Below, in pieces: positions 18,616 to 27,563 of a stretch of DNA of 64,000 nt. The stretch is from Lysobacterales bacterium (GTDB lineage Bacteria; Pseudomonadota; Gammaproteobacteria; Xanthomonadales; Rhodanobacteraceae), in the NCBI GenBank assembly GCA_021324945.1, contig JAJPID010000011.1, forward strand, positions 22,967 through 86,966. The letters run 5' to 3'. The notes under the pieces are model-generated. The model ran no database searches. It was given only the letters and a program-made list of their open reading frames with translations, and was not told the origin of the DNA. Both the position numbers and the translations under genes were made by a program. How positions within the stretch are numbered: the stretch's first letter is position 1; the number at the start of each line of letters is the position of its first letter.

Positions 18616-20097
18616 ATGAGCCGGCTGGCGATCGTGGTGGAAAAATTGTCGGACTGGGGCTCGTATTACCCGTCTGACAACGTCGTCGCGGCGATGGATT
18701 ATCTGCGCGAGCCGGTCGGCGGCGACGAACGCACGCACGTCATCAATCTCTGCCGCGGGTACAAATATCTCGGCACCGGCCACTACGTCTCGTTGTTGGG
18801 CGAGGCGCGCGGGCATCGCGTGATTCCCTCAGTGCGCACCATCAACGATCTGCGCCGCCGTTCTCTCTACGGTCTCGATGTCGAGGATCTCAATCAGAAA
18901 CTCGCGAACTTTCTTCCCGCCGGCGGCCGCGACACCACCGATTTCGGAATTCTCGTCTATTTCGGCGAGACGTCTTATCCCGCATTGCAGGATCTCGCGC
19001 GGCAGGTGTTCGAAATGTATCCCTGCCCGCTGCTGCGCATCGAGTTCGAGCGCGACCGTGTCTGGCAGATCAGCGCGATCAAACCGGTGAGCCTGCACAC
19101 GCTGGACGATGCGCAGGAAGATGCGTTTGCACAGACGCTGGATGCCTTCACCAAGCGTTTGTGGCGCAAACCGCGCGCGCGCAAGCAGTTCCGTTACGAC
19201 CTCGCGATGTTGATCGATCCGGCCGAATCCATGCCGCCGTCGAACGCGCGTGCACAGAAGGCTTTCGTCGCGGCCGGCAAGGAGTTGGGCATCGAAGTCG
19301 ATCCGGTCGGCAAGAACGACTACACCCGCCTGGCCGAATACGACGGCTTGTTCATCCGCGAAACCACCGCGCCTGACAACCACACCTACCGCTTCGCGCA
19401 CAAGGCCGAGCGCGAAGGCATGGTGGTGATCGACGATCCGACTTCGATCCTCCGCTGCACTAACAAGATCTACCTGCACGATCTATTACGCTCGCGCAAG
19501 ATCGCAGTGCCGCGCGCGGAAATTCTCTATCGTGAAGATCCCGCGCAATTGCGCGAGCTGCCGGAGAAGCTCGGCTTTCCGCTGGTGCTGAAGATTCCCG
19601 ACGGCTCATTCTCGCGCGGCGTGGTGAAGGTGGAAGACGACGCGCAACTGCAACGCGCCGCGGCGCAGTTGTTCCAGAGCACCGCGTTGCTGATTGCGCA
19701 GGAATTCCTCTACACCGAATTCGACTGGCGCGTGGGTGTGCTGAATCACCAAGCGCTGTATGCCTGCCGCTATTACATGTCCCGCGGACACTGGCAGATC
19801 TACAACCACGCCGCGCGCGGCGCAGCCAAATCCGGCGGATTCGACACGCTGGCGGTGAATCAGACGCCAGCGGACGTAGTGAAGCTAGCGCTGCGGGCCA
19901 CCGCACCGATCGGCGATGGACTTTACGGCGTGGACATCAAGCAGACGCGTGATCGGTTGGTGGTGCTGGAAGTCAACGACAACCCGTCCATCGACGCGGG
20001 CGTCGAGGACGAGCACCTCGGCGGCGAACTCTATCTGCGCGTGATGCGGGAATTTCTGCGGCGAATGGAACGCAAGCGCACGGGCGAAAGTGTGTGA
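18616..20097 (+). CDS. RimK-type ATP-grasp ligase with RLAN N-terminal domain
   Basis: 493 residues. The N-terminal ~200 residues (LAIVVEKLSDWGSYYPSDNV onward) match the RimK-like ATP-grasp N-terminal domain; the ATP-grasp fold covers about 270-480, with the lysine and glycine-rich loop LVLKIPDGSFSRGV and the metal-binding end LEVNDNPSID. Such enzymes join an amino acid, often glutamate, to a carboxyl group of a protein or peptide. The substrate of the RLAN class is not known to me. It lacks membrane segments and is cytosolic. The start ATG lies 124 bp from the divergent GNAT gene, and its last 67 bp overlap a convergent small membrane-protein gene. Confidence 0.85.
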   Translation: MSRLAIVVEKLSDWGSYYPSDNVVAAMDYLREPVGGDERTHVINLCRGYKYLGTGHYVSLLGEARGHRVIPSVRTINDLRRRSLYGLDVEDLNQKLANFLPAGGRDTTDFGILVYFGETSYPALQDLARQVFEMYPCPLLRIEFERDRVWQISAIKPVSLHTLDDAQEDAFAQTLDAFTKRLWRKPRARKQFRYDLAMLIDPAESMPPSNARAQKAFVAAGKELGIEVDPVGKNDYTRLAEYDGLFIRETTAPDNHTYRFAHKAEREGMVVIDDPTSILRCTNKIYLHDLLRSRKIAVPRAEILYREDPAQLRELPEKLGFPLVLKIPDGSFSRGVVKVEDDAQLQRAAAQLFQSTALLIAQEFLYTEFDWRVGVLNHQALYACRYYMSRGHWQIYNHAARGAAKSGGFDTLAVNQTPADVVKLALRATAPIGDGLYGVDIKQTRDRLVVLEVNDNPSIDAGVEDEHLGGELYLRVMREFLRRMERKRTGESV

Positions 20098-20288
20098 CCG
20101 GTACTCAGCGCGAATCGCGCGGCCAGCACCGCCGCCGGCGCCACGATCAACCAGAATGCGATCGACCAGCCATGCTGCGCGTCGTGCGCCGGCATCGGCG
20201 TGAGGAGCAGCAGCACCAGACCAATGGCCAGCCACGTCGCGGCGGCCAGTGCGAGTACATCGGGTTTGCGGTTGTGAAAGGTTTGCAT
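20031..20288 (-). CDS. Small two-helix membrane protein overlapping the ATP-grasp gene
   Basis: 85 residues with hydrophobic segments at about 11-31 and 41-60 and a strongly basic tail. The ATG at 20288 has a GAGGAG six bases upstream, good evidence for translation. The last 67 bp lie antisense to the end of the ATP-grasp gene and encode the Arg-rich tail, so the stop codon may have been gained by drift into the neighbour. It is divergent from aroE, 76 bp away. No family recognised; the function is unknown. Confidence 0.65.
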   Translation of the reverse strand: MQTFHNRKPDVLALAAATWLAIGLVLLLLTPMPAHDAQHGWSIAFWLIVAPAAVLAARFALSTGHTLSPVRLRSIRRRNSRITRR

Positions 20289-20364
20289 GGCACACTCCTC
20301 AACGGCTGTGCGAACCTTGCGCATCCGGCATCTCACGGATTGCGACTTGGCGAAGATTCGAACG

Positions 20365-21189
20365 ATGAGTGATCCGCAGCGCTTCGCCGTCTTCGGTCAT
20401 CCCATCGCGCACTCGCTGTCGCCGCTGCTGCACGCGTTGTTCGCCAAGCAACGCGGCATCGCGCTGCAATACGTCGCGATCGACGCGCCGCCGGAACGCT
20501 TCATCGAAATCGCGCGCACGTTCTTCGATGAGGGCGGCTGCGGCGCGAATGTGACGTTGCCGGACAAGCAATTGGCTTTCGAACTGGCCGATGCGCACAC
20601 GCGAGCGGCGCAACGCGCCGGCGTGGCGAACGTACTGACGCGACAAGCCGGCGGATCGATTGAAGCTCACAACACCGACGGCGCTGGGCTGATCCGCGAT
20701 CTGCGCGAACGTCACGGTGTTGACTTGCGGAATCGCCGTGTGCTGCTGTTGGGCGCGGGCGGCGCCGCACAAGCGGTCGCGTTTGCATTGCTGGACGAGA
20801 ACGTGCGCGAATTGATCGTCGCCAATCGCACCTCCGAACGCGCGCGCAAACTTGCCGATGCATTGAATGTGTCCCAACGCGTCTGTATTTCTGAATGGAA
20901 TAGCCTGGGACGTTGCGGCGCGTTCGATCTGATCCTCAATGCCACGTCGGTCGGCGTGCTGGGTGCGTCGATGCCGTTGTCGCGCTCGCTCGTTTCAGAG
21001 AACACGATTGCTTACGACCTCGCCTACGGCAAAGCGGCGCAACCGTTCCTGGAATGGGCGCGCAGCGCAGGCGCTGCGCGAACGTTGGATGGGTTGGGAA
21101 TGCTGATCGAAACCGCCGCCGATTCTTTTGAACATTGGCACGGTGTGCGACCGGAAACGGAGGGGACCTTGCGTCAACTACAGACTTAA
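20365..21189 (+). CDS. aroE: Shikimate dehydrogenase (NADP+)
   Basis: 274 residues. It reduces 3-dehydroshikimate to shikimate in the chorismate pathway. Substrate-binding motifs HSLSPLLH, NVTLPDK (catalytic Lys) and NTDGAGL (Asp) lie in the N-terminal half; the NADP Rossmann loop GAGGAAQAV and the NATSVG motif are in the second half. The ATG at 20365 matches the usual SDPQRFAVFGHPI start; the open frame to 20287 overlaps the divergent gene's leader. Length is standard. Confidence 0.95.
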   Translation: MSDPQRFAVFGHPIAHSLSPLLHALFAKQRGIALQYVAIDAPPERFIEIARTFFDEGGCGANVTLPDKQLAFELADAHTRAAQRAGVANVLTRQAGGSIEAHNTDGAGLIRDLRERHGVDLRNRRVLLLGAGGAAQAVAFALLDENVRELIVANRTSERARKLADALNVSQRVCISEWNSLGRCGAFDLILNATSVGVLGASMPLSRSLVSENTIAYDLAYGKAAQPFLEWARSAGAARTLDGLGMLIETAADSFEHWHGVRPETEGTLRQLQT

Positions 21190-21191
21190 AA

Positions 21192-21312
21192 TCAGCTCTC
21201 TACCTTGCAAGAGAGGTCGCCGCGCGGAGCGCTGCGGGTGGGGTGGAGTTCGGGACAGGGATAGAGCCCACCCGCGTCCGACTCCGCGAGCCACCTTCTC
21301 CCGCCGGCGCGA
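21192..21312. repeat. Intergenic palindromic repeat between aroE and gamma-CA
   Basis: GCGGGTGGG at 21234-21242 is perfectly inverted at 21267-21275, and smaller inverted pairs flank it (CTCTC/GAGAG near 21197-21214 and TTCTC/GAGAA near 21296-21314). It fills the whole space between the convergent genes and could fold into a bidirectional terminator. The style fits dispersed extragenic repeats of Xanthomonadales. Confidence 0.5.
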
Positions 21313-21319
21313 GAAGGAA

Positions 21320-21859
21320 TCAGAGCTGCGCGAGATACGCCTCCTTCAGCCGCACGTAATGCGCGGCCGAATAATGCAACTGCTCGATCTCGCCTGCGCT
21401 GAGCTTGCGCACGCAGCGCGCCGGGTTGCCCAGCCACAGTTCGCCTGCGCCGACGGTTTTGCCGGGCGAGACCAGCGCGCCCGCGCCGATCATCGCGTGT
21501 TTGCGCACCACCACGCCGTCCAGAATCGTAGAATGCATCCCGATCAGGCAGGCGTCTTCGATCGTGCACGCGTGCACCACCGCAGCGTGGCCGATTGTCA
21601 CATCCGCGCCGACGGTGCAGGGAAAGCCGCCGGGCGAATACGGGCCGTCGTGCGTGACATGCAACACCGCGCCGTCCTGCACATTGGTGCGCGCGCCGAT
21701 GCGGATGCGTTCGACATCGCCGCGCACGACGCTACCCGGCCAGAGCGAAACATCGTCGCCCAGTTCCGCATCACCGATCAGCGTGGCGGCTGGATCGACG
21801 TAAACCCGCGCGCCGAGTTTGGGATGGATGTTCTTGTAAGGACGGATGTTCGAGGCCAT
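21320..21859 (-). CDS. Gamma-class carbonic anhydrase family protein
   Basis: 179 residues folding as a left-handed beta-helix from hexapeptide repeats. The three zinc-ligand histidines of gamma carbonic anhydrases fit the HVTHDGPY and IGHAAVVHACTIE stretches. Close relatives (YrdA, CaiE, PaaY) vary in activity between CO2 hydration and thioesterase action, so the substrate is not certain. It is convergent with aroE, as in many related genomes. Cytoplasmic, full length, ATG start. Confidence 0.9.
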   Translation of the reverse strand: MASNIRPYKNIHPKLGARVYVDPAATLIGDAELGDDVSLWPGSVVRGDVERIRIGARTNVQDGAVLHVTHDGPYSPGGFPCTVGADVTIGHAAVVHACTIEDACLIGMHSTILDGVVVRKHAMIGAGALVSPGKTVGAGELWLGNPARCVRKLSAGEIEQLHYSAAHYVRLKEAYLAQL

Positions 21860-21888
21860 GCAGGAATTTTAGCGGCGCGCAGGCAAAG

Positions 21889-23646
21889 TCAGAACCCGCG
21901 TTCCTCGAGTGCCTTGCGCGTGTATCCATAGCCTGCCGCAATCGCGCGTTCGAATTCATGCCAGTCCAGCAAGCCGATCGCTTCCAGATCGGGCCGCAGC
22001 AGCAGGCTCGCCAGTTCGCGACGGCGCGCGCTCCCGGCTTCGGAATTCAACATGCCGGCGCGTACCAGGATCGCGAATGCATTCGGCCGCTTGCCTTCGC
22101 GCCGTTGCGCCCAAAGCGCCGGCCAAGTCGGGGAAACGGACTCGTCCACGTGCGCCGTCAGCATGTCGTCCGCGCTGATGTCGACGGCGATGATGTGCGC
22201 CAAGCCTTCGTCGCTCAGCACGTCGGTGGGCAGATTGTTGATCACCGCGCCATCGACATACACATGGCCTTCGTGCAGCAGCGGCGGCAGGATGCCCGGC
22301 ACCGCGCTGGAGGCGCGCAACCAGCGCCAGAGCAGACCATCACGATGCACCGCCGCACAGCCGCTGGTGAGATCGGCGGAGAGGCACGCGAAATCGACCG
22401 GCAGATCCTCGATGTCGATCTCGCCGAACGCTTCGCGCAGCAGCATCGTGGTGCGCCCGCCACGCGTCAACGCGACCAGCGGCAGTGTCCAGTCGGAGAG
22501 CGGTTTGCCGTCGACCAGCGCGCGCTGGTAAGCCTCGCGCATTTTCTGATCATCCCACTCGTAGGCAACGCCCGCACCGATGATCGCGCCGATACTGGTG
22601 CCGATCACGCTGTCGATCGTGATGCCCGCTTCGCGCAGCGCGCGGATCACGCCGATCTGCGCGAAACCTCGCGCACCGCCGCCGGACAGCACCAGGCCGG
22701 TGCCGTTGCCGCTCAACAGGCGTGCCAGTCGTGCGAGATCACTGTTGTTGCGCACGTGGTGATGACGCAGCTCGCCGTCTTTCAGCGTGGTACGCCAGGC
22801 GCGTGCGGCGCCGTAAATGAATTTCCCTTGCGGTTGCAGCAGGATCAGATGGCGCGGGCGCTGCCGCGTGCGCTGCGAATCGGCGATGGAGACATCGGGC
22901 CACGGGGCGGGTCTGGATTCCGCATCGACCACGAACAGCAGGGCGTCAGCTTGACGCTCGCACAATCGCCGCCAGCCTTCGTCGCCATCGTCCAGATACA
23001 ACACGAAGCGGACTTCGCTTTCGCATTGCGCGAACCATTCAGTGCTGCGCCCGCAACCCAGTGCGCAATCGATCAACAAACAATCGCCGTGCGCGAGCAG
23101 GTGCTTGCGCAGGTTCTCGGCGAATCCGCGCGTGCCGATGCCGCGGTCGAACGGCAGAATCGCGAAGGTGCGCGGAGCGTCCACCGCTTCGCCTTTGCCG
23201 CGCTGCTGCAGGCGCCGCAACAGACGACCCGCGGCCACGCGAGCGGCGCCCAGCATCGCTTCGGGATGCTGGCGCACCAGTTTCTCGAATCCCGCGCGCG
23301 AGAGGCGCAGCAGTTCCGAGTCGCGCAACGCGCGCACGGACGCCGCGCGCGGCTGGCCCGTGATCAGGCCAAGTTCGCCAACGGTCGCGCCGCGCGGGAT
23401 CACGCCTAGCAGGCGCGCGTGACCGCCGGATTGAGGCACGCCGAACGCGCCGAGGCTGCCGGCGCGCACCACGTACATCGAATCCGACGCATCATCGATT
23501 TCGAACAGCGTCGCGCCGCCCGGCAGCGAGAACCACGCCATCTGCGAGGTGAGCGCATCCAGTTCATGACCGCGCAGATGCTTGAACACCTCGCTGCGCC
23601 GAAGCAGCGCGTGCAGATCGCCCGCATTCGAGGTGTCCATCGGCAT
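21889..23646 (-). CDS. Patatin-like phospholipase with cyclic-nucleotide-binding domain
   Basis: 585 residues. A cNMP-binding domain at 10-140 (ATLFEIDDASDSMYVV, then GELGLITGQPRAASVRA) precedes a middle region and a patatin domain from about 300: oxyanion loop SGGGARG, nucleophile Ser in GTSIGA, and catalytic Asp in DGAVINN. This is the architecture of neuropathy-target-esterase-like proteins. It should hydrolyse phospholipids or lysophospholipids at the inner membrane, perhaps under nucleotide control; the pseudo-Rossmann middle part (DCALGCGRSTEW, LYLDDG) is common in the family. The start may be the ATG at 23646 or 23640. Confidence 0.9.
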   Translation of the reverse strand: MPMDTSNAGDLHALLRRSEVFKHLRGHELDALTSQMAWFSLPGGATLFEIDDASDSMYVVRAGSLGAFGVPQSGGHARLLGVIPRGATVGELGLITGQPRAASVRALRDSELLRLSRAGFEKLVRQHPEAMLGAARVAAGRLLRRLQQRGKGEAVDAPRTFAILPFDRGIGTRGFAENLRKHLLAHGDCLLIDCALGCGRSTEWFAQCESEVRFVLYLDDGDEGWRRLCERQADALLFVVDAESRPAPWPDVSIADSQRTRQRPRHLILLQPQGKFIYGAARAWRTTLKDGELRHHHVRNNSDLARLARLLSGNGTGLVLSGGGARGFAQIGVIRALREAGITIDSVIGTSIGAIIGAGVAYEWDDQKMREAYQRALVDGKPLSDWTLPLVALTRGGRTTMLLREAFGEIDIEDLPVDFACLSADLTSGCAAVHRDGLLWRWLRASSAVPGILPPLLHEGHVYVDGAVINNLPTDVLSDEGLAHIIAVDISADDMLTAHVDESVSPTWPALWAQRREGKRPNAFAILVRAGMLNSEAGSARRRELASLLLRPDLEAIGLLDWHEFERAIAAGYGYTRKALEERGF

Positions 23647-23728
23647 TCATCCTATCCCGCCGAGTCGCGCGGCGCTTGATTTCGGCGGCATGTGACGCCA
23701 CGCTGGACGGTTGCCGGAGACCCTTCGC

Positions 23729-25795
23729 ATGGACATGCAAGCCACCAACCCTCTGCTGGCCGAAACCGCGTTGCCGCGGTTTTCGACCGTTCGCCCCGAG
23801 TACGTATCACCGGCGATTGAGACGATCCTCGCCGATTACCGCGCACGCATCGATGCGTTGACCGCGCCAGACATGCCGCACGATTTCGATTCGGTGATGC
23901 TGGAACAGGAACGTCTGGAGCAGCGCTTGAACCGCGCCTGGGCGCCCGTCTCGCATTTGCATTCGGTGGCCGACACGCCCGAGTTGCGCGAGGCATACGC
24001 CGAGGCGCTGGAAAGAATCACCGAGTTTTCCTCGGAGCTCGGGCAGAACCGCGCCTTGTTCGCAGCGGTGGATGCCTTGGCGAAGTGCGAAGATTTCGCT
24101 ACTTGGCCGCGCGCACGCCGCGCCGCGGTCGAACATGCGTTGCGCGATTTCAAGCTCTCCGGCGTGGCGCTGGAAGAACCTGCGCGCACGCGCTTCCGTG
24201 AAATCGCCAACGAACTGGCGCGATGCTCCACGGAGTTTGCCAATGCGGTGCTGGACGCGACCGATGCCTGGCACGAACACATCACCGACGAACGCGATCT
24301 CGCCGGCATCCCGGAATCCGGTCGCGCGATCCTGCGCGAGTATGCGCGCGAGCGCGATCTGGAAGGTTTTCTGGTCACGCTGAAACAGCCGAGCGTGCAG
24401 GCGGTATTGACCTATGCGGATAACCGCGAATTGCGCGAGCGTGTGTATTGGGCCTATCAGACGCGCGCATCCGATCAGGGGCCGGATGCTGGCAAGTTCG
24501 ACAATTCGCAGCGCATCGAAAAAATATTGGCCTTGCGTCATGAAGCCGCGCAGTTGCTCGGCTTCGACAACGCTGCGCATGCCTCGCTCGCCACCAAGAT
24601 GGCACGCTCGCCTGAGGAAGTGCTGGCATTCCTGCGCGATCTCGCCGCACGTGCCAAGCCCGTCGCGCAGCACGAACTCGACGAGCTGCGCGTCTTCGCG
24701 CGCGATCGTCTGAACATCGAGACGCTGGAGGCATGGGATGTTTCGTACGCGGCGGAAAAATTGCGTCTGGAACGCTATGCGCTGGACGAAGAAGAATTGA
24801 AACCGTATTTCCCCGCGCCCGCTGTGATCGACGGATTGTTCGCGTTGGCGCAGAAGCTCTACGGAATCCGCTTGCAGCCGCGCGAAGGCGTGGACGTGTG
24901 GCACCCGGAAGTGCGCTATTACGACGTGCTGGATGTGCAAGGCGACACGATCGCCGGCTGCTATCTCGATCTCTACGCGCGCTCCGGCAAACGCGGTGGC
25001 GCTTGGATGGATGTGTGCCGCGCGCGTTTTCGCGATGGCGCGCGCGTCGAACTGCCGATCGCGTTCCTCACCTGCAATTTCGCGCCACCCACGCCCGACA
25101 GGCCGTCGCTGCTGACGCACGACGACGTGCTGACGCTATTCCACGAATTCGGCCACGGCCTGCATCACATGCTCACCGAAATCGACATTCCATCGGTCGG
25201 CGGCATCGACGGAGTGGAGTGGGATGCGGTGGAACTGCCCAGCCAGTTCATGGAGAACTTCGGCTGGAACCGCGAAGTGCTGGACGGTTTCGCGCGGCAC
25301 TGGCAAACCGGCGAGCCGCTCCCGGATGCGTTGTACGAACGCATGCTGGCGGCGCGACATTTCCATGCCGGTCTGTTTCTGGTGCGACAACTTGAATTCG
25401 GCCTGTTCGATTTCCTGCTGCACCGCGACTACGATCCGGGGCGCGGCGCGCGCGTGATGGAGACGCTGGAAGCCGTTCGCGAGCAAGTCGCCGTGTTGCA
25501 TCCACCAGCATGGCAGCGTTTCCCGCACGCGTTCACGCACATTTTCTCCGGCGGCTACGCGGCGGGTTACTACAGCTATCTATGGGCGGAATTGCTTTCG
25601 GCCGATGCGTTCGGTGCGTTCGAGGAGCGCAGCGAAAGCGGCGCCAGCGCGGTCGATCCGCAACTCGGCGCGCGTTTCCGCAGCCAAATTTTGGCCGTCG
25701 GCGCCAGCCGTCCGGCGATGGAAAGTTTCGTCGCCTTCCGTGGCCGTGCGCCGCAGCCGAATGCCCTGTTGCGCAGCTACGGATTGGCCGCATAA
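23729..25795 (+). CDS. prlC: Oligopeptidase A (M3 family)
   Basis: 688-residue cytosolic zinc endopeptidase that degrades short peptides, including cleaved signal peptides. The zinc site HEFGH lies in LFHEFGHGLHHML, and the downstream Glu ligand fits GVEWDAVELPSQFMEN. The ATG at 23729 was preferred over a TTG six codons earlier. Length agrees with the E. coli enzyme (680). It is divergent from the patatin gene and is followed after 40 bp by exonuclease III in the same direction. Confidence 0.95.
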   Translation: MDMQATNPLLAETALPRFSTVRPEYVSPAIETILADYRARIDALTAPDMPHDFDSVMLEQERLEQRLNRAWAPVSHLHSVADTPELREAYAEALERITEFSSELGQNRALFAAVDALAKCEDFATWPRARRAAVEHALRDFKLSGVALEEPARTRFREIANELARCSTEFANAVLDATDAWHEHITDERDLAGIPESGRAILREYARERDLEGFLVTLKQPSVQAVLTYADNRELRERVYWAYQTRASDQGPDAGKFDNSQRIEKILALRHEAAQLLGFDNAAHASLATKMARSPEEVLAFLRDLAARAKPVAQHELDELRVFARDRLNIETLEAWDVSYAAEKLRLERYALDEEELKPYFPAPAVIDGLFALAQKLYGIRLQPREGVDVWHPEVRYYDVLDVQGDTIAGCYLDLYARSGKRGGAWMDVCRARFRDGARVELPIAFLTCNFAPPTPDRPSLLTHDDVLTLFHEFGHGLHHMLTEIDIPSVGGIDGVEWDAVELPSQFMENFGWNREVLDGFARHWQTGEPLPDALYERMLAARHFHAGLFLVRQLEFGLFDFLLHRDYDPGRGARVMETLEAVREQVAVLHPPAWQRFPHAFTHIFSGGYAAGYYSYLWAELLSADAFGAFEERSESGASAVDPQLGARFRSQILAVGASRPAMESFVAFRGRAPQPNALLRSYGLAA

Positions 25796-25835
25796 GCGCC
25801 TCCACTTCGGACGCAGGCCGCGCTACTCTGCGCAC

Positions 25836-26615
25836 GTGAAGATTGCTTCCTGGAACGTCAATTCGCTCAACGTGCGCGGGCCGCACGTCGAGCGCTGGTG
25901 CGAGGAGCACAAACCGGATGTGCTCTCCTTGCAGGAAACCAAACTGCCCGATGAAAAATTCCCGCGCGACAAGTTCACCGAGCTCGGCTACCAGTGTGCG
26001 TTCTCCGGCCAGAAAAGCTACAACGGCGTGGCGATTCTTTCGCGCGAACCGCTCCGCGACGTCGTCACCGATGTGGCTGGGTTGGACGATCCAGCGCGGC
26101 GTATCCTTGCGGCCACAATCGGCGAAGGCGATTCAAGGTTGCGCATCATCAACCTGTACGTGGTGAATGGCCAGAGCGTTGGCAGCGACAAGTACGCGCA
26201 CAAGTTGAAATGGCTTGGCCACGTGCGAGAATTCCTGCGCGAGCAATTGGCCGCTTACCCCAATCTCGTGGTGATGGGCGATTTCAACATCGCGCCGGAG
26301 GACCGCGACGTGCACGATCCCGAAGCCTGGCGCGAACAGGTGTTGTGCTCGACACCCGAGCGTGAAGCGCTGCGTGGCATCGTGGAACTCGGCCTTGAGG
26401 ATTCGTTCCGAGTATTCAGCGAGGAGGGCGGACACTACAGTTGGTGGGATTACCGGCAAGGCGCGTTCCGCCGCAATATGGGCTTGCGCATCGATCTGAT
26501 TCTGGTGAGCGAGCCGTTGCGCATGCGCTTGAAATCCGCCTCGATCGACCGCACGCCTCGCACGTGGGAACGGCCGTCTGATCATGTTCCCGTGATGATC
26601 GAAATCGAATGTTGA
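25836..26615 (+). CDS. xth: Exodeoxyribonuclease III
   Basis: 259 residues. An AP endonuclease and 3'-5' exonuclease of base-excision repair. Visible motifs: the KIASWNVNSLNVR start, LQETKL (Glu metal ligand), YNGVAILSR, GDFNIAPEDRDVHDP (Asp/Asn) and the final RPSDHVPV (catalytic His). The GTG at 25836 fits the family N-terminus; the frame upstream overlaps prlC. One base separates it from the UPF0149 gene. Confidence 0.95.
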   Translation: MKIASWNVNSLNVRGPHVERWCEEHKPDVLSLQETKLPDEKFPRDKFTELGYQCAFSGQKSYNGVAILSREPLRDVVTDVAGLDDPARRILAATIGEGDSRLRIINLYVVNGQSVGSDKYAHKLKWLGHVREFLREQLAAYPNLVVMGDFNIAPEDRDVHDPEAWREQVLCSTPEREALRGIVELGLEDSFRVFSEEGGHYSWWDYRQGAFRRNMGLRIDLILVSEPLRMRLKSASIDRTPRTWERPSDHVPVMIEIEC

Positions 26616-26616
26616 A

Positions 26617-27297
26617 ATGAGCGCGACCACCGAACTTCAAAACAGTCTGGCCGAGAGCGAACTGGAACAACTCGACGACTTTCTGCGCAATCACGCGACG
26701 GAATCCGAAGGCGGACTGCTGCTGGACGGCGTGCACGGTCTGCTGACCGCATTGGCGATCGGCCCCGAGCCGGCACTGCCGGAAGAATGGTTGCCGGAAG
26801 TGCTGCACGCGCCGTTCGAGGATCCGGATCAGGGCGAACGTATCCTCGGTTTGCTCGCCAAGCTCAATGATTCGATTCCCACCGAACTCGAGAGTGAGAA
26901 TTACGAGCCGGTGCTGGGCGAATTGACCGAAGAGAACGGTCAACCCGGCGATCTGTCGGCGGCAGGCTGGTGCGAAGGATTTTCCCGCGGCATCGATCTG
27001 CGCGCGGCCATGTGGGAAACGCGGCTGGCGGAAGATTCCGATCTGATGGAACTGCTGGGGCCGATCATGGCGCTGGCGGTGGACGACGGCGTGCTCGCGG
27101 CCGACGTGCCGATCCAGAAACTACGCGACGATGAATACGAGGCCTGCATCGCGCAAATCCCGCAGGCGGTGAACGCAGTCGCCCACTACTGGCGCGTGCA
27201 TCCGCCGTCCGAACGCGAACGCACCGCTGGCGGGGGCGCGTCCTCGAGCGCGTTCGCCAACCTGCCTGCCCGGCGCGGCGGCAAGTGGGTGCATTGA
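26617..27297 (+). CDS. UPF0149 (YecA/YgfB) family protein
   Basis: 226 residues, mostly helical and acidic, beginning LAESELEQLDDFLRNHA with the GLLLDGVHGLLTALAIGP block typical of YecA/YgfB proteins. Their role is poorly defined; some carry a C-terminal SEC-C metal motif, which is absent here: the tail is Gly/Ser/Ala-rich and ends ARRGGKWVH. It starts one base after the xth stop, so it is translated from the same transcript. Confidence 0.85.
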   Translation: MSATTELQNSLAESELEQLDDFLRNHATESEGGLLLDGVHGLLTALAIGPEPALPEEWLPEVLHAPFEDPDQGERILGLLAKLNDSIPTELESENYEPVLGELTEENGQPGDLSAAGWCEGFSRGIDLRAAMWETRLAEDSDLMELLGPIMALAVDDGVLAADVPIQKLRDDEYEACIAQIPQAVNAVAHYWRVHPPSERERTAGGGASSSAFANLPARRGGKWVH

Positions 27298-27311
27298 GAC
27301 ACGTTGCGCAA

Positions 27312-27470
27312 GTGAGCACGTCCAATCCGCAACTCTACGCGCCGTTCAATGTCCTGGAACCCCTCGCGCCGGAGATCTGGATCGCCGACGGTCCGATCGT
27401 GCGCATGGCTGCGCCTTGCGGGATGGCGCGTCGTCCATCACACGCTTGACAGTGGTTCGCCTGATGATGC
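27312..27470 (+). pseudogene. Frameshifted and truncated DUF4336-like gene
   Basis: A GTG at 27312 opens a frame reading LYAPFNVLEPLAPEIWIADG, which resembles the N-terminus of DUF4336 proteins (metallo-beta-lactamase-like fold). It stops at 27449, and the continuation TRLTVVRL appears in another frame at 27440-27465, exactly the next block expected. Nothing recognisable follows before the pirin gene, so at least one frameshift and a large 3' deletion have occurred. Family assignment is from memory of the conserved start and is moderately certain. Confidence 0.55.
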
Positions 27471-27563
27471 CGATCAGAAGAAGCGCCAAGGACGACTACT
27501 GGCATCTTGTTGCAATCGGGCGAATCGGCCGCATCTACCGGACATTCCCAGCGGAGCATCCCA

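Noticed and set aside
21958..23409. A 483-codon plus-strand frame over the patatin gene.
   Set aside because: The minus-strand gene has intact cNMP and patatin motifs; this frame has none.
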